Positions 62,061 to 64,000 of a stretch of 64,000 bases of DNA are shown one piece after another. A model generated the notes under the pieces. That model ran no database searches. It worked only from the letters and a program-made list of their open reading frames with translations, and had not been told where the DNA came from. Numbering within the stretch: the stretch's first letter is position 1; each line of letters begins with the position of its first letter. Made by a program: the position numbers and the translations under genes. Origin of the DNA: Lumnitzera littorea (lineage: Eukaryota; Streptophyta; Magnoliopsida; Myrtales; Combretaceae); assembly GCA_024138015.1 (NCBI GenBank), contig JAMXBB010000010.1:84481958-84545957 (forward strand), read 5' to 3'.

Positions 62061-63306
62061 AAGCTTATAGAAAGCTTGAAAATGAGGATGGAAAAGTATA
62101 TGAAACAAGGAATGAACAAGCAAACCATGGTTAGCTCTAAGAATGTTATGCACCAAAGAACTGCTAAGGACTCACAAAGTGAACTCAATGTGACTCGCGA
62201 GCTAATTCATTAAACATACTTATCACTTAACCTTGTTTAAGGGTTAGGATAAGAGTAAAGCAAGCAAAAGGGAATGCTCATAGAAGGAGACAGTAAGGTA
62301 TATTCAAATATTTGTGTTGATGTTACGGCTATATCTATAAGGGTATTTCTACCCAAAAAGTTAGGGCATTTTACATGTAAACCTCACAAATCTAGCCTTT
62401 TAAGTATAAAGTTAGGTAATTTCCTTAAGTCAATAGAGTCGATAAATTTAAAACTGATTAAAATTTTAAAATCAAGATCTAAAACGAATATGAAAAACCC
62501 TAACTTATTAATCGAAACCTTAATCGTGTATGAAAACCTTAAAATTCTATATGTATGTACATACTAGAGATCAAACCTGAACTTGATAAAAACCCTAAAT
62601 CTTATATGTGTGTAAATACTAAAAAAAAATTGAACTTGACTATGATAAAAAACCTTAAGACTAAAACCTTAAGCGTATAAACGTACAAATTTACTTTTAC
62701 AATAATAAATCTCTAATTGGGTATAATTATCAATCGATACACTTAATCACGTAAAATTACTAACAAACAACTGGAGATAACTTTTAAATATTAATAAACA
62801 TAAAGAGTATCAAAATAATTTATGAAATTGATAAATATTATTATTTAATTATTAGTGACTATATATTTATATATCTCAATGAGTATAACTTCATTTAATT
62901 ACTTAATTGATGTTTATGCATTATATAGCAATGTTGATTTTATATTTTATAATTTTTTTATAATTGTATTATTTATTATTCTAAATATTATTTATAGAAT
63001 AAGAAATATTAATAACAAATTCAAAATTTTATTTTATTTATTTATTCACTTATTTCCTTATTTCTTTATCTTTTTCTTTTTTTTTGCTTTTCCTTCTTAA
63101 TTTATATGTGTTATATATATAATATTATATAATTACATGTTGACTAAGTCAACATGTTATTTTCCTTCTTGAATTTTCTACCATTTTCTTTCCTTTATGT
63201 TTTCTTTGTCTTTTTCTTTTTCTTCCTTATCTTCTTCTCCATGCCATGACACCTAGATCATTTAGAGAATTCTTCATTTTTCTTCATTTTACACATATAA
63301 TTGGAC

Positions 63307-63338
<32 letters not shown>

Positions 63339-64000
63339 CAACCACCATTTTTCTCTCTTTTCCATCTTCATTTTCAAAATTTCTCCCTCATTTTCTCACT
63401 TACCATTCTATCTTCACTACACTATTAAACTCCTCATTTTACAACAACAAAAAGGGAGAATAAGAAGAGAATTCTTCACCAAAATATAACTATACAAGTA
63501 AGTATATATATTTCCTTTGTATTTTATTTGTATTTTGATTCTACTTGTTGTATTTTGTACATTAAGTTTTAGTTATTTTCTTAAGTATTTATATATTTAT
63601 ACTATTATAGTAGATCTTAAGTATTTATATATATACTATTATAGTAGATGTAGTGTACATGTAGCTTAATGTTTTGTAATGGAAAATTCATGTACACATA
63701 CCAAATTATATGTATGTAAGTCTATTTCTCTTGGAAATTATGTTGTGTATGTGTACATGTTATTAGACATATTGAAATATCTATATGTATAAGTATATAT
63801 AGATACTTAGTTAAATAAACACTCCTTTATATAGTTTATGTATGCATAAGATATGTACATATATGAAGTATATATATATATATATGAATTATAATAGAAC
63901 ATATAGTATAAATATATGTATATACAAATAAAATTGGAAATATACGTGTACATATACCTACACACCACTATATGTGCATATTTTCATATGTACATAAAGT
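62061..64000. other. AT-rich, no gene recognised
   Basis: Low-complexity sequence with (TA)n at about 63308-63332 and many TATA and GTATA words after 63480. A pyrimidine-rich stretch at 63335-63430 followed by an A/G-rich stretch and a TAAGTA donor-like site near 63498 looks like a plant 5' leader or an LTR leader, but no coding sequence follows in the window. Confidence 0.4.

Noticed and set aside
62274..62567. 97-codon frame after gypsy B
   Set aside because: No recognisable domain, AT-driven composition, no leader signal; kept as unannotated.

Overview
The window is nuclear DNA of a flowering plant, most likely a eudicot. It is AT-rich, its two intact genes have many short GT-AG introns, and the rest is mainly LTR retrotransposons. 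I cannot name the species.

The gene-bearing part is bases 1-10400. Two genes lie on the minus strand and both can be rebuilt exon by exon. The first (895-3288, five exons, 359 residues) encodes a DUF760 protein with a plastid-type N-terminus. The second (7160-10131, eleven exons, 371 residues) encodes an atypical E2F repressor with two winged-helix DNA-binding domains (DEL/E2Fe type). Two E2F-type sites lie about 160 and 230 bases upstream of its start codon, so an E2F cell-cycle circuit may control it. A 57-codon open frame at 4067-4240 is a weak candidate gene. Bases 11638-12306 look like a non-autonomous DNA transposon carrying a GGT-rich minisatellite.

Bases 13088-37190 are one decayed Ty3/gypsy element (gypsy A, plus strand) split by four later insertions: a small LTR element of 1.9 kb, a 9.2 kb Ty1/copia element on the minus strand with an extra third ORF, and two solo LTRs, one of them inside the gypsy primer binding site.

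Bases 39447-52214 are a second Ty1/copia element (copia B, plus strand) with a perfect 5-base target duplication. It contains two more solo LTRs, one in its leader and one in its 3' LTR. Bases 52700-62060 are a second decayed gypsy element (gypsy B), carrying a solo LTR just past its primer binding site and another inside its integrase. Bases 62060-64000 are AT-rich with no recognised gene.

All the transposon reading frames carry stops or frameshifts, and several have lost catalytic residues. I found no CRISPR array, rRNA, tRNA or bacterial-type system. The points most worth a second look are the E2F sites, the third ORF and its repeated palindromes in the minus-strand copia, and the solo-LTR family whose copies carry different tandem arrays.
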